In this document: piece by piece, positions 1 to 7,012 of the stretch
How positions within the stretch are numbered: position 1 is the first letter of the stretch
How the letters are laid out: every line of letters begins with the position of its first letter
From: CAMAXB01 sp964476565
Lineage (GTDB): Bacteria > Verrucomicrobiota > Verrucomicrobiia > Opitutales > Opitutaceae
Length of the DNA stretch: 50,568 nt
Assembly: GCA_964476565.1 (NCBI GenBank)
Contig: CAYZBG010000036.1
Span: 1 to 50,568 of the forward strand
Reading direction: 5' to 3'
Translations under genes and position numbers: made by a program
Notes under the pieces: generated by a model
What the model was told of the DNA's origin: nothing
The model's input: only the letters and a program-made list of their open reading frames with translations
Database searches by the model: none

Positions 1-11
1 GAAGGGCTGGA

Positions 12-101
12 GCGGAGCAGGGACCGGGCGGCGTTGGGCGCGAGGGGCAGGGCCTAAAGGCCCAGCTCCCTCGCCCCCGCCTTGCCCACTCCCTGCTGCG
101 C
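12..101. repeat. Nested intergenic inverted repeat
   Basis: An outer arm at 16-23 (AGCAGGGA) pairs with 90-97. A middle arm at 40-46 (GCGAGGG) pairs with 68-74. An inner GGGCC at 50-54 pairs with 59-63 around a TAAA loop. The whole is one G-rich arm followed by one C-rich arm, without a T-run on either side. A similar G-rich/C-rich palindrome lies between gyrB and gyrA. It could be a mobile intergenic palindrome or the 3' structure of a gene lying outside the window. I see no gene in 1-258. Confidence 0.5.
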
Positions 102-191
102 TTTCAGCGCTGGGCTCTCGAAATACCCAGACACGCCCTAGGGTGTATGCGTTGAACCCTCCCTCCAACTGCCGGTCATTTCCCTCTGGAC

Positions 192-224
192 AAAAAAAAG
201 CGGCTCGGATTGCTCCGAGCCGCT
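192..224 (-). terminator. Rho-independent terminator of the small membrane protein gene
   Basis: Read on the minus strand, this is a perfect 10-11 bp GC-rich stem (arms 199-209 and 214-224) closed by a GCAA tetraloop and followed by eight T residues (192-199). It lies about 35 bases downstream of the stop codon of the minus-strand gene at 259-444, so that gene is a monocistronic unit. Confidence 0.9.
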
Positions 225-258
225 GAGGGGGGCCATTCTGCTTTTGGGGCCATAACGC

Positions 259-444
259 TTACTTGGTAGCGAGCTTCTTGGCCGACACGCGATATTCGCC
301 CACCAGCATGGCAGCGATGGCCGCCACGGCGACGTAGCCCAGGACGGACTCCACGCCGACTTCGATGCGAGCGGAGGACAACGCCCACGCCAGGGCGACA
401 AGGCCGCCACCGATCAGCGAGTACAAGACAGGTTCAGATTTCAT
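259..444 (-). CDS. Small hydrophobic membrane protein, function unknown
   Basis: This 61-residue protein has two hydrophobic segments, roughly residues 6-24 and 35-50, with a basic C-terminal tail (RVSAKKLATK), so it is probably a two-span inner-membrane protein. I do not recognise a family. It is transcribed away from the LysR/OxyR-type gene at 561 from a promoter with a perfect TATAAT -10. A four-part OxyR-like operator abuts its -35, which is the position of an activator site, and a strong terminator follows the gene. The reality of the gene rests on this promoter and terminator framing. A role in oxidative stress is inferred from the operator only. The ribosome-binding site is weak (purine-rich AAGAAAG about 12 bases upstream). 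Confidence 0.7.
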   Translation of the reverse strand: MKSEPVLYSLIGGGLVALAWALSSARIEVGVESVLGYVAVAAIAAMLVGEYRVSAKKLATK

Positions 445-497
445 GGTTGGTTTTCTTTCTTAGGTTAATCGCTCACGTGAATGAGCGGGATGGGAGT

Positions 498-526
498 ATT
501 ATAGGTACAACCTTGAATAGTTAAAA
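498..526 (-). promoter_or_regulatory. Sigma-70-type promoter of the small membrane protein gene
   Basis: On the minus strand there is a perfect -10 TATAAT (503-498). Seventeen bases upstream lies a poor -35, TTTTAA (526-521). A good -10 with a poor -35 and an activator site directly upstream is typical of an activated promoter. Confidence 0.65.
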
Positions 527-540
527 TATGCACTTACTAT
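513..540 (+). promoter_or_regulatory. Possible promoter of the oxyR-type gene
   Basis: TTGAAT (513-518), 16 bases, then TACTAT (535-540). Transcription would start near 547, only about 14 bases before the start codon. The OxyR-like operator (526-562) covers the -10 and start site, so binding would repress this gene, as in autoregulated oxyR genes. Confidence 0.4.
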
Positions 541-562
541 CGTTCTCATAGTTTTTAACTAT
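526..562. promoter_or_regulatory. Four-part OxyR-like operator
   Basis: The site reads ATAT-N7-CTAT-N7-ATAG-N7-CTAT with quarter sites at 526-529, 537-540, 548-551 and 559-562. The published OxyR tetramer site is ATAG-N7-CTAT-N7-ATAG-N7-CTAT, so 15 of 16 bases and all three spacings fit. The last half site (547-563, CATAGTTTTTAACTATG) is a 7-3-7 perfect inverted repeat and also matches the inner t/a positions of the consensus. It overlaps the ATG of the regulator gene at 561 and abuts the -35 of the divergent small gene. Confidence 0.8.
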
Positions 563-1460
563 GGAACTGCACCAACTCCGGTACGTGCTCGCCGTGGCTG
601 AGGCCGGTAACTTCACGCGCGCGGCCGAACGCTCCTTCGTAGCTCAACCTTCTCTCAGCCAACAAATTTTGAAGCTTGAAGAAGAGCTGGGACACAAGCT
701 CTTCCATCGCTTGGGCCGCAAGGCGGTGCTGACCGAAGCCGGGCATGCCTTTCTGGAACGCGCCAAGCGGATCCTTGCCGAAGTGGATGATGCCGCCAAA
801 GAGTTGCGCGACAATCCCACCCTGGGGCGAAAAATCGTCGTGGGCGCCATTCCCACCCTCGCCCCCTACTTGCTATCGCAATTGATCGACCGGTGCCGAA
901 CCCAGCTGCCACATCTGGAGATCCATACCCAAGAGGGTTTTCGCACCAATCTGGTCGAGGGCGTGATCGCCGGCGACCTGGACCTGGCCCTGCTTTCGCT
1001 GCCCGTCGCCGATCATCGCCTGTCCATCGAACCCCTGTTCACCGAGCCCTTGTTGCTGGTGGTGAGCAAATCACACCGGTTGGCCGGCCAAAAGATCGTT
1101 ACGGCGGAAGACCTCGCGACGGAGAACTTTGTGCTCTTGGGCGACTCGAGCACGCTGACCGCCCAGATCCAGCGCTTCTGCGGCGATCATGATTTCGAAC
1201 CACGGATCGTCCATCGGTGCGCTCAGATCGCGACGGTCAAAGCCCTCGTGGGTCTCGGGGTGGGCATTTCCATCCTCCCGCAGGTGACCCGCTCTCACGA
1301 GGACCGGCGCACGCTCGTCTACCGCGCGCTCAGCGGTCGGGCCCCATTGCGCGAGATCGCCGTGGTACGCCACCTGCAACGCTACCAAAGCCGCGGAGCC
1401 GAGCAGTTCCTCGCCGTGCTGCGCGCCGAATCAAGCGTCTCCCGGGACCTTCCGATTTGA
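561..1460 (+). CDS. oxyR: LysR-family regulator, OxyR-like
   Basis: This is a 299-residue LysR-type transcription factor: an N-terminal winged helix-turn-helix (residues 1-60, starting MELHQLRY) and a periplasmic-binding-protein-like sensor domain from about residue 90. OxyR proteins sense peroxide through two cysteines and switch antioxidant genes. Here Cys207 in the RFC motif aligns by eye with the resolving cysteine (E. coli C208), but the peroxidatic position (C199) appears to be Thr198; another cysteine, Cys220, follows. The family assignment is supported mainly by the OxyR-type operator overlapping its start codon. The ATG at 561 gives the standard LysR N-terminus. It may therefore be an OxyR relative with altered redox sensing, or a LysR protein that shares the operator type. 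Confidence 0.75.
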   Translation: MELHQLRYVLAVAEAGNFTRAAERSFVAQPSLSQQILKLEEELGHKLFHRLGRKAVLTEAGHAFLERAKRILAEVDDAAKELRDNPTLGRKIVVGAIPTLAPYLLSQLIDRCRTQLPHLEIHTQEGFRTNLVEGVIAGDLDLALLSLPVADHRLSIEPLFTEPLLLVVSKSHRLAGQKIVTAEDLATENFVLLGDSSTLTAQIQRFCGDHDFEPRIVHRCAQIATVKALVGLGVGISILPQVTRSHEDRRTLVYRALSGRAPLREIAVVRHLQRYQSRGAEQFLAVLRAESSVSRDLPI

Positions 1461-1474
1461 GAGCGCTGCGCGCA

Positions 1475-1574
1475 NNNNNNNNNNNNNNNNNNNNNNNNNN
1501 NNNNNNNNNNNNNNNNNNNNNNNNNNNNNNNNNNNNNNNNNNNNNNNNNNNNNNNNNNNNNNNNNNNNNNNNNN
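1475..1574. other. Assembly gap of 100 N
   Basis: Exactly 100 N, the usual placeholder for a gap of unknown size. It begins 14 bases after the oxyR stop codon. The flanks are GC-rich, and the right flank begins with a short motif that looks repetitive, so an intergenic repeat may have caused the break. Confidence 0.95.
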
Positions 1575-1587
1575 GCGCACACCTGAG

Positions 1588-1610
1588 CTTTTTGTGCCTC
1601 TTCGTGGCTA
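1588..1610. repeat. Possible copy of a short intergenic repeat
   Basis: The segment contains TTTTGTGCCTCTTCGTGGCT, which resembles short intergenic repeats of the type 'TTTGTGCCTCTTTGTGGC' that I recall from several bacterial genomes. It sits directly beside the assembly gap. The rest of 1575-1758 holds pyrimidine-rich sequence without a gene I can support. Confidence 0.35.
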
Positions 1611-1758
1611 TCTTGTTTGAGGTTCGAAGCACCTGAGACAGCCGCTGCGAAAACCACCGTCTGCCTTATTACTCTACCTTCTTACTCCCAGCGCACTGCA
1701 CGCCGTCCCGTCTCCTACCTCCTGTACGCCGCGCGATTGCGCTTTCGCTGCTGGCGGT

Positions 1759-3021
1759 TTGGCTCCTCTTGTGTCCCCCACCCGTTCCGCCTCATCCCCC
1801 TCCCAGGAACGGCGCCTCTTGTACACGCTGGCCGCGGTGCAGTTCACCCACGTGCTCGATTTCATGATCATGATGCCGTTGGGTGCCGGCCTCATGCGGG
1901 TGTTTGCGATCGGACCCGAGCAATTTGGGAATCTGGTTGCTTCGTATGGTCTGGCCGCGGCGGTGAGCGGGTTTCTTGGGGGCTTCGTGCTGGACCGTTT
2001 TGAGCGCAAACGCGCCCTGCTCGCGTTGTACGCAGCGTTCACCCTCGCCACGCTGGGCTGTGCGGTGGCCCCGACCTACGGATGGCTGCTGCTTGCACGG
2101 ATCGCGGCCGGGGCCTTCGGCGGGGTCGCCTCCGGCGTCGTCACCGCCATGGTCGCGGACGCGATCCCCGCCGAGCGCCGGGGCCAGGCGATGGCCACCG
2201 TGATGGCGGCGTTTCCCCTCTCATCCGTGCTCGGCGTGCCGCTGGGCCTGCTGCTCGCCGGCTGGTTTGAATGGCATGCCCCGTTCTTCCTCCTCGCGGG
2301 GCTCGGCGTGGCCGTGTTTTTCGTCGCCCGACGGGTCCTGCCCGTCGTACCGCGCACCCTTTCCCCAGTGCATCCGATCCGGCAGATGGGCCAGATCCTG
2401 GCGCATCCGGTCCACCTCCGCGCCTTCGTGCTCAGCGCCCTGCTCGTGTTCGCCGGCGGGTGCGTCATCCCCTTCATGGCGCCGTCCCTGGTGGCCAACG
2501 CGGGCCTGCCGGAACAGCACCTGCCGTACGTGTATTTTTGCGGGGGAGCATGCGTTTTCTTCACCATGCCGTGGTTTGGCCGCCTTTCGGACCGCCATGA
2601 CAAACTCCACGTCCTCGCCGCCATTTCGGCGGTCGCGGTGGGAGTGGTGCTCGTGCTCACCCGGCTCGGACCCGGTCCGGTGGTGGCCACCCTCCTGGTG
2701 ACGAGCCTGTTCTTCGTCAGCATGTCGGGACGGTTTTCCCCTGCAATGGCCATGGTGTCGAACGCCGTGGACAGCCGGTATCGGGGCGGCTTCATGAGCG
2801 TCAATTCGGCGATCCAGCAGGCCGCCACCGGCTGCGCGACCCTGCTGGCGGGCCGCCTCGTGACCGCCGGGCCGGGCGGCGGACTGATTGGGTATCCACG
2901 CCTCGGGTACTTGGCGGCGGCTCTCTTTGCCCTCACCGTCCTGGCAGCCGCCTGGCTGCGCGCGGCAGCGCCCCATGCGGCGCGCAATCCCGCCCCGGCC
3001 GGTCCGCTGCCGGAGGGCTGA
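1759..3021 (+). CDS. MFS transporter of the drug/arabinose efflux type
   Basis: This 420-residue inner-membrane protein has about twelve hydrophobic segments. The MFS signature loop between helices 2 and 3 reads GGFVLDRFERKRAL, and a second, degenerate copy (GRLSDRHDKLHV) lies in the C-terminal half. Such proteins export sugars or drugs by proton antiport; the substrate cannot be told from sequence. The open frame begins at a TTG (1759), and a GTG at 1771 is an equally possible start; neither has a clear ribosome-binding site. It is probably a single-gene unit, with the flagellar genes converging from the right. Confidence 0.85.
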   Translation: MAPLVSPTRSASSPSQERRLLYTLAAVQFTHVLDFMIMMPLGAGLMRVFAIGPEQFGNLVASYGLAAAVSGFLGGFVLDRFERKRALLALYAAFTLATLGCAVAPTYGWLLLARIAAGAFGGVASGVVTAMVADAIPAERRGQAMATVMAAFPLSSVLGVPLGLLLAGWFEWHAPFFLLAGLGVAVFFVARRVLPVVPRTLSPVHPIRQMGQILAHPVHLRAFVLSALLVFAGGCVIPFMAPSLVANAGLPEQHLPYVYFCGGACVFFTMPWFGRLSDRHDKLHVLAAISAVAVGVVLVLTRLGPGPVVATLLVTSLFFVSMSGRFSPAMAMVSNAVDSRYRGGFMSVNSAIQQAATGCATLLAGRLVTAGPGGGLIGYPRLGYLAAALFALTVLAAAWLRAAAPHAARNPAPAGPLPEG

Positions 3022-3041
3022 GCCGTGGTTCAACCCACGGC
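3022..3041. terminator. Hairpin between convergent genes
   Basis: GCCGTGG (3022-3028) pairs with CCACGGC (3035-3041) around a six-base loop, directly after the MFS stop codon and across the stop of the minus-strand gene. There is no T-run, so this is a weak or Rho-assisted bidirectional terminator at best. Confidence 0.4.
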
Positions 3042-3392
3042 CGAAAACTGCCGCGGTGCCGCCTCGGGCACGGCGCCGTAGACAGGCGCGATGCGGTTCA
3101 CCGTGTGGCGCGCGGCGGACATGCGATCCAATTCCGCGCGCAGATGCGCCAGGCGGGCGGCGAGTTCCGCCCCCACATAGGCCCGTCGGGCCACGAGCGC
3201 CCGCACCCGGACCTGCAGGCTGGTGTCGGCCGAAGCAGACAGGGCCACCAACCGGTCCACCAGCGGGGCCATGCGCCCCTGTAATTCCACCATCGCCCCC
3301 ACCTGCTCATCGGCCAGCAAGGCCGCCTCCTCGGACACAAGGTCCTCCAAGGCGGTCAACAGCCGGTCGCAGGTCTGGGCCGGACTTTCCAT
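3030..3392 (-). CDS. Small helical flagellar protein, FliT/FlgN-like
   Basis: This 120-residue protein is predicted to be almost entirely alpha-helical (residues 5-95, rich in Ala, Leu, Glu and Arg), with a short tail lacking structure. It is the third gene after flgM-like and fliS; its ATG at 3392 lies 5 bases past the fliS stop. Small helical proteins directly after fliS are usually FliT- or FlgN-type export chaperones for the cap or hook proteins, and that is the likely role. No diagnostic motif is visible, so the assignment rests on size, helicity and position. A longer in-frame start at 3479 would overlap fliS and is not favoured. Confidence 0.7.
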   Translation of the reverse strand: MESPAQTCDRLLTALEDLVSEEAALLADEQVGAMVELQGRMAPLVDRLVALSASADTSLQVRVRALVARRAYVGAELAARLAHLRAELDRMSAARHTVNRIAPVYGAVPEAAPRQFSAVG

Positions 3393-3397
3393 GGCGC

Positions 3398-3841
3398 TCA
3401 GGACGCCACGGCTACCAAGCCGCCGGATGCCACCGCGGGTCGGCCCGAACCGTCGTGTTTGCCGAGCATCTCGGCCCACGCGTCGCGCAACTCCGTCACC
3501 AGCCGCTCCACCTCAATGACCGGCTCGACCTTTTTCTGAAGGTTGGCCTGGAGGAGGCGACGGGTGTGATAATCGTACAGGCGGTGCATGGTCTGGGCGA
3601 ATTCGCCGCCGGCTTCGAGATTCAATCCGGCCTGCAGCTCGAGCAGAATGTTCTGCGCCTTGATCAGCTGCTGGTTGATGATCTCGATCCGGCGCGGGTC
3701 ATCGCCCGGCTGGGCAAAGGCCTCACGGGCGAGAGCCAGTGACTTGAGCACCCCATCGTAAAGCATGAGGACGAGTTGGCCGGGGCTGGCGGTCAGGACC
3801 GCATTCGTCCGGTAGGTCCGGGCATACGCGTTGGCGAGCAT
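3398..3841 (-). CDS. fliS: Flagellin export chaperone FliS
   Basis: This is a 147-residue FliS homologue. FliS binds the disordered C-terminus of flagellin in the cytoplasm and delivers it to the flagellar type III export apparatus. The family start is clear (ANAYARTYRTNAVLTASPGQ, then LVLMLYDG), as is the helical segment with LYDYHTRRLLQAN. I chose the ATG at 3841 because GAGG sits 5 bases upstream of it; a GTG at 3847 is the alternative. The gene follows the flgM-like gene by about 8 bases and precedes a FliT/FlgN-like gene by 5 bases. The C-terminal 20 residues are Gly/Ala/Val-rich and probably flexible. Confidence 0.93.
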   Translation of the reverse strand: MLANAYARTYRTNAVLTASPGQLVLMLYDGVLKSLALAREAFAQPGDDPRRIEIINQQLIKAQNILLELQAGLNLEAGGEFAQTMHRLYDYHTRRLLQANLQKKVEPVIEVERLVTELRDAWAEMLGKHDGSGRPAVASGGLVAVAS

Positions 3842-3848
3842 GGGCACC

Positions 3849-4136
3849 TCAGGATTCGTCTTCGCTCAAGTCGGGGGACCCCAAAATCATCTCGCCCACG
3901 CGACGCATGATCTCAGGCGAGGGGTAGGACGGGTCGGCGGCGAGCGCCTCGGCCCGGGCCACGACGTCGGGACGAATCTCCGGCTGACGCGCCAGCTCGG
4001 TGGCGAGCTTCGCAGCGGTTCCCATGGAAATCTGATCGCGCAGCGGCTGGGGCTTCGGACGGCTGACAGACGGTCCGGCGAGCGGCACCTGGCCCGAACG
4101 GGCCGCCGAATCGGAAGAGGAGGTCGAAGAGATCAT
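3849..4136 (-). CDS. flgM: Probable anti-sigma-28 factor, FlgM-like
   Basis: This 95-residue protein has a Ser/Pro-rich, probably disordered N-terminal half and a C-terminal half with the FlgM-like pattern IRPDVVARAEALAADPSYPS followed by a helix. FlgM binds and blocks sigma-28 until it is exported through the finished hook. The length and architecture (disordered front, sigma-binding helices at the back) suit FlgM. A sigma-28-type promoter lies 76 bases upstream of the ATG, as is common for flgM, and fliS follows directly. The similarity is short, so another small flagellar protein is possible. Confidence 0.55.
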   Translation of the reverse strand: MISSTSSSDSAARSGQVPLAGPSVSRPKPQPLRDQISMGTAAKLATELARQPEIRPDVVARAEALAADPSYPSPEIMRRVGEMILGSPDLSEDES

Positions 4137-4211
4137 TGGCGTAGGAGGGTTGAGGAACGGTCTGCCGCTGATGGACGGAGGTACAGGGAACGCCGTGTCT
4201 TGATAAGAATT

Positions 4212-4238
4212 TAATCGGTTACGAAGGCGCTTACTTTA
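4212..4238 (-). promoter_or_regulatory. Sigma-28 (FliA) promoter of the flgM-fliS group
   Basis: On the minus strand TAAAGTAA (starting at 4238) is followed, with the canonical N15 after TAAA, by ACCGATTA (4219-4212). The consensus is TAAAGTTT-N11-GCCGATAA, so the -35 matches 6 of 8 and the -10 6 of 8 bases. Confidence 0.7.
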
Positions 4239-4283
4239 GGTGCGGACGTCTTTTCCCGGGGTCGTAAAACTACGCATCCGCCC

Positions 4284-4952
4284 TCAGCGCGGGGGAAGAG
4301 TGGCAAAGCTCGTGGTGGCGACGTAAGCCGCAAACCGGGAGGGAGATTGGAGAATGCCGGCATCGAGGTTGACCGGAGTGCTGCCGCGGCGGCCGGCCAT
4401 CGCGTGACGCCGGGCGCCTTCGGCCACGGCCGGTTCGGCCGCCGAGTACACCGTGTCCAGCGCCCACACCAGCCGCGCGTCGTCAAGCCGGGCGAGTTTG
4501 GCCCGCACGCCCAGCACGAGGGGCCGGTTGGGTTCGAAGGCCGTCAGATCAACAAACATGACGGCATCCGCGCCCCACCCATCGCGGAGCACCGCGAAGA
4601 GATCGCGGGGCAGCGCATTCGCCGCGGACAGCGACTCGGCCCGAAAACGCCGCAGGCACTCCTCGCGGGTCAGCGCGATCACCTCGAAGCGCCCCTGCTG
4701 CTGCAAGGCGGTAGCAAAGGCCCGGTCGAGTTCGACCGTCATCTCGCCCGGAGCGACGTCGCCGCCATGCAGGGGCAACAGGACCACCCGGCGCACATCG
4801 GCAGGCATCACGGCCTCTCCAGTCACATTGGTGGGAACGAACGGTTCCACGCCGCGCGAGCGCGGCAGGCTTCCCGGGCCGGCGCATCCCGCCAGCACCA
4901 GCGCGATCACACCGAGGCAAAGGCGGACCCGACGAAACGAACGCGTGCTCAT
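4284..4952 (-). CDS. Lipoprotein translationally coupled to fliD
   Basis: This 222-residue protein has a basic N-terminus, a hydrophobic core and a lipobox (LVLAGC, Cys23), so it is an outer- or inner-membrane lipoprotein facing the periplasm. The mature part has an alternating alpha/beta pattern (RRVVLLPLHGG, FEVIALT, DAVMFVDLTAF), reminiscent of the nucleotide-free alpha/beta fold of CsgG/LpoB/FlgT-type lipoproteins. That resemblance is by pattern only. Its ATG overlaps the fliD stop codon by 4 bases (ATGA), so it is translated with the filament cap protein. A role in filament or motor assembly is inferred from this coupling. Confidence 0.85.
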   Translation of the reverse strand: MSTRSFRRVRLCLGVIALVLAGCAGPGSLPRSRGVEPFVPTNVTGEAVMPADVRRVVLLPLHGGDVAPGEMTVELDRAFATALQQQGRFEVIALTREECLRRFRAESLSAANALPRDLFAVLRDGWGADAVMFVDLTAFEPNRPLVLGVRAKLARLDDARLVWALDTVYSAAEPAVAEGARRHAMAGRRGSTPVNLDAGILQSPSRFAAYVATTSFATLPPR

Positions 4953-6667
4953 TTCTGCGTTCCAATCTGTCCGAGGGAATTCGTCAACGCCGCCTGCTGG
5001 CTCTGCAGCTTCGATTGCGCCGTCTCCATGGCGATGAAGGCCGATTCCATCATCTGGCGCTGCTGCTCGAGGCGGCGCTCCAGCGCGGCGATCTGCTCAT
5101 CGATGCCGGCGTTGCTCTTGTTGAGGCGCTCCTGCTGCTTTGTGTTCAGCGTGGCGACGCCTTCGGCATACTTCTCGATCGTCTGGGCCAGGCCAGCGGA
5201 GGCGGTGCCAAAGAATTCGCCCACATCGGAGGGCCGGTCGCGCAACGCGGCGTCGAGCTTGGCGGAATCCTTCACCTCGAGCTCGTTCGTACCGCTCTTG
5301 AAATCGATCCCCAGATTCTCGAGCCGGGCGATGGTGCCGTCCAGCCCCGGAATGGCGGCAAAGGCCTTGGACCGCAGCTCGCGGCCCCAGGACTGAATCT
5401 CACGATTGTCGGCCAAAATGGCCGCGGTGACTTTGCCCTTGCTGTCGGTCGTCACCCGGGTCGACGAATCGAGGAACGTCTGCACGTCGTTGAAGGCCTT
5501 GATGAAGGCGTCGATCTTCTCGCGCATCGCCGTGGTGTCCGGGGACACATTGAGGGTCTGCGCCCCCTGGCTCCGCGCGGTCACGCTCAGGCCCGTGATC
5601 CCGTGCGCCGAGGCGTCGAGGGTGTTGCTCGCGCTGGTGAGCGTACCGCCGCCATTGACGGTGAATTCGGCATTCTGCCCGCGCACCAAGGTCCCGCCCG
5701 AACCGAGGCCCAGCGCCGCCATCAGGCCGCCCGCCCCTTCGGAGATCGCGATCCCGAGGTCGCCCGTGGCATTGTTGGTCATCACCACCCGGTCGAGAGA
5801 GGAATCGTAGGCCGCCGTCACGCCGGCGCCGGACTGGTTGATCCGCTTCAACACGGTCGCGAGCGAGTCCGTGTTCACGTTGTAGGCGATGTCCACGCCG
5901 TTGACGTTGAAGGAGCCATTGCCGCCCGCATCCACCGCCGTGACGGCCGTGCGCAGGTTGCCAGACGCAAGCGGCATGCCGGTGCGGATCGTGCCGAGCG
6001 AGCCCGAGCTCGTCACGGCCGCCGTGCCGTTGTTGCCGAGTTTCAGGACCCGCAGGAGATTGCTCGAGTCGTTCGCCGCCCCAAGGACGATTTCGCCGGC
6101 GCCAGAAAGTTCCACCCGATCCGTGGTCGGATTGTAGGCCGCCGTCACCGCCCCGCCCGTGGCGGTCGAGATCCGGTCAAACACGGTCTGCAGCGAATCG
6201 GTCAATGCCACCGTCACCTGCTTGCCATTGACGGAAAACGTTCCGGCCGTAACCGGCGTGGCCAGCGGGAGCGTGGCCACGGTGAGGCCCGAGACATCGG
6301 ACGTGGCGGCCAGCGACCCACCCCGATCACCCGTGCCCTCGCGCCGGGCGGCGGTGGCCAGACGGGTGACGTCAAAGGCATACGCTCCGGCCGCCACCCC
6401 GGCACCTGCCGTGGCCGACCAAGTGGACCCGCTCGAGGCATTGGCCACCGTGCGACGGTCAAACAGACTGTCGGTCCGCAGCGCCAAGGCGGCGGTCTTC
6501 AACGTGGTCAGCCTCGAACCAAGGGTCCCCAACTGCGTGACCTTCTGCGAATTCCGCGTCTGCTCAGCCTCAAGGCGGGTGATCGGGACGCGCTCGACCT
6601 CCATGAGTTGCTCCACCAGCGACCGCCAGTCGAAGCCGGAAGCGAGGCCGGAAAGTTTGAAGGACAT
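4949..6667 (-). CDS. fliD: Flagellar filament cap protein FliD (HAP2)
   Basis: FliD forms the cap at the growing filament tip and promotes flagellin polymerisation outside the cell. This 572-residue copy has the N-terminal FliD domain (SGLASGFDWRSLVEQLMEVE, residues 5-24, then a heptad-like segment). A long Gly/Ser/Thr/Ala-rich centre carries repeated beta-rich 'hook-IN'-type segments (GTFSVNGKQVTVAL, GSFNVNGVDIAY). The C-terminal domain ends in a coiled coil (about residues 505-572, QQERLNKSNAGIDEQIAALE). The start at 6667 gives the family N-terminus; an in-frame extension to 6886 is not needed. A sigma-28-type promoter lies 31-58 bases upstream. The lipoprotein gene overlaps its stop. Confidence 0.95.
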   Translation of the reverse strand: MSFKLSGLASGFDWRSLVEQLMEVERVPITRLEAEQTRNSQKVTQLGTLGSRLTTLKTAALALRTDSLFDRRTVANASSGSTWSATAGAGVAAGAYAFDVTRLATAARREGTGDRGGSLAATSDVSGLTVATLPLATPVTAGTFSVNGKQVTVALTDSLQTVFDRISTATGGAVTAAYNPTTDRVELSGAGEIVLGAANDSSNLLRVLKLGNNGTAAVTSSGSLGTIRTGMPLASGNLRTAVTAVDAGGNGSFNVNGVDIAYNVNTDSLATVLKRINQSGAGVTAAYDSSLDRVVMTNNATGDLGIAISEGAGGLMAALGLGSGGTLVRGQNAEFTVNGGGTLTSASNTLDASAHGITGLSVTARSQGAQTLNVSPDTTAMREKIDAFIKAFNDVQTFLDSSTRVTTDSKGKVTAAILADNREIQSWGRELRSKAFAAIPGLDGTIARLENLGIDFKSGTNELEVKDSAKLDAALRDRPSDVGEFFGTASAGLAQTIEKYAEGVATLNTKQQERLNKSNAGIDEQIAALERRLEQQRQMMESAFIAMETAQSKLQSQQAALTNSLGQIGTQK

Positions 6668-6697
6668 GGTCGGAAAAGGGCGTGATTGCCCGCTCCT

Positions 6698-6725
6698 GTA
6701 TCGGCACGCCGGCCCCCCGGGTTTA
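6698..6725 (-). promoter_or_regulatory. Sigma-28 (FliA) promoter of fliD
   Basis: On the minus strand TAAA (6725-6722), 16 bases, then GCCGATAC (6705-6698). The -10 matches the consensus GCCGATAA in 7 of 8 bases; the spacing is one base longer than canonical, as it also is at the flagellin promoter. Confidence 0.75.
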
Positions 6726-6742
6726 CGGCAAAATGACAACGT

Positions 6743-6768
6743 CGCGCGCGTGCGCGTATACGCGCGCG
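6743..6768. repeat. Alternating purine/pyrimidine tract with an inner palindrome
   Basis: Twenty-six consecutive bases alternate pyrimidine and purine, nearly all CG or CG/TG/TA steps. It contains the perfect 14-bp palindrome GCGCGTATACGCGC. Such tracts can adopt Z-DNA or extrude under negative supercoiling. It starts 18 bases upstream of the fliD -35. Confidence 0.8.
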
Positions 6769-6984
6769 AGGCCGGTCGGAGCCGCCACCCAGGTAAGGCC
6801 CGCGCGCCCGGCCCGGCCGGTAGCCGCCTCCGGCCAAAACCCGGCTGACAGCACGCCCAGGGCGCGCCCGAGGGCCCGCTAACCACCGCCTTCCGGCTCC
6901 CGAGATCCCCGATGTATCACTCTTTTCGCTACGCGTTTTGCCTCTGAGAAACGGCCGATGGCAAAAAATAATTGACGACGCGGA

Positions 6985-7012
6985 TAAAGTTTTCGGATCC
7001 CCGCGACGATAC
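6985..7012 (+). promoter_or_regulatory. Sigma-28 (FliA) promoter of the first flagellin gene
   Basis: A perfect TAAAGTTT (6985-6992), then 12 bases, then GACGATAC (7005-7012; 6 of 8 to GCCGATAA). The leader to the ATG at 7114 is about 95 bases. Confidence 0.8.

Noticed and set aside
3393..3479. Upstream extension of the FliT/FlgN-like frame
   Set aside because: It overlaps the end of fliS in another frame and is Arg/Gly-rich without similarity to the rest; the ATG at 3392 fits the operon spacing.
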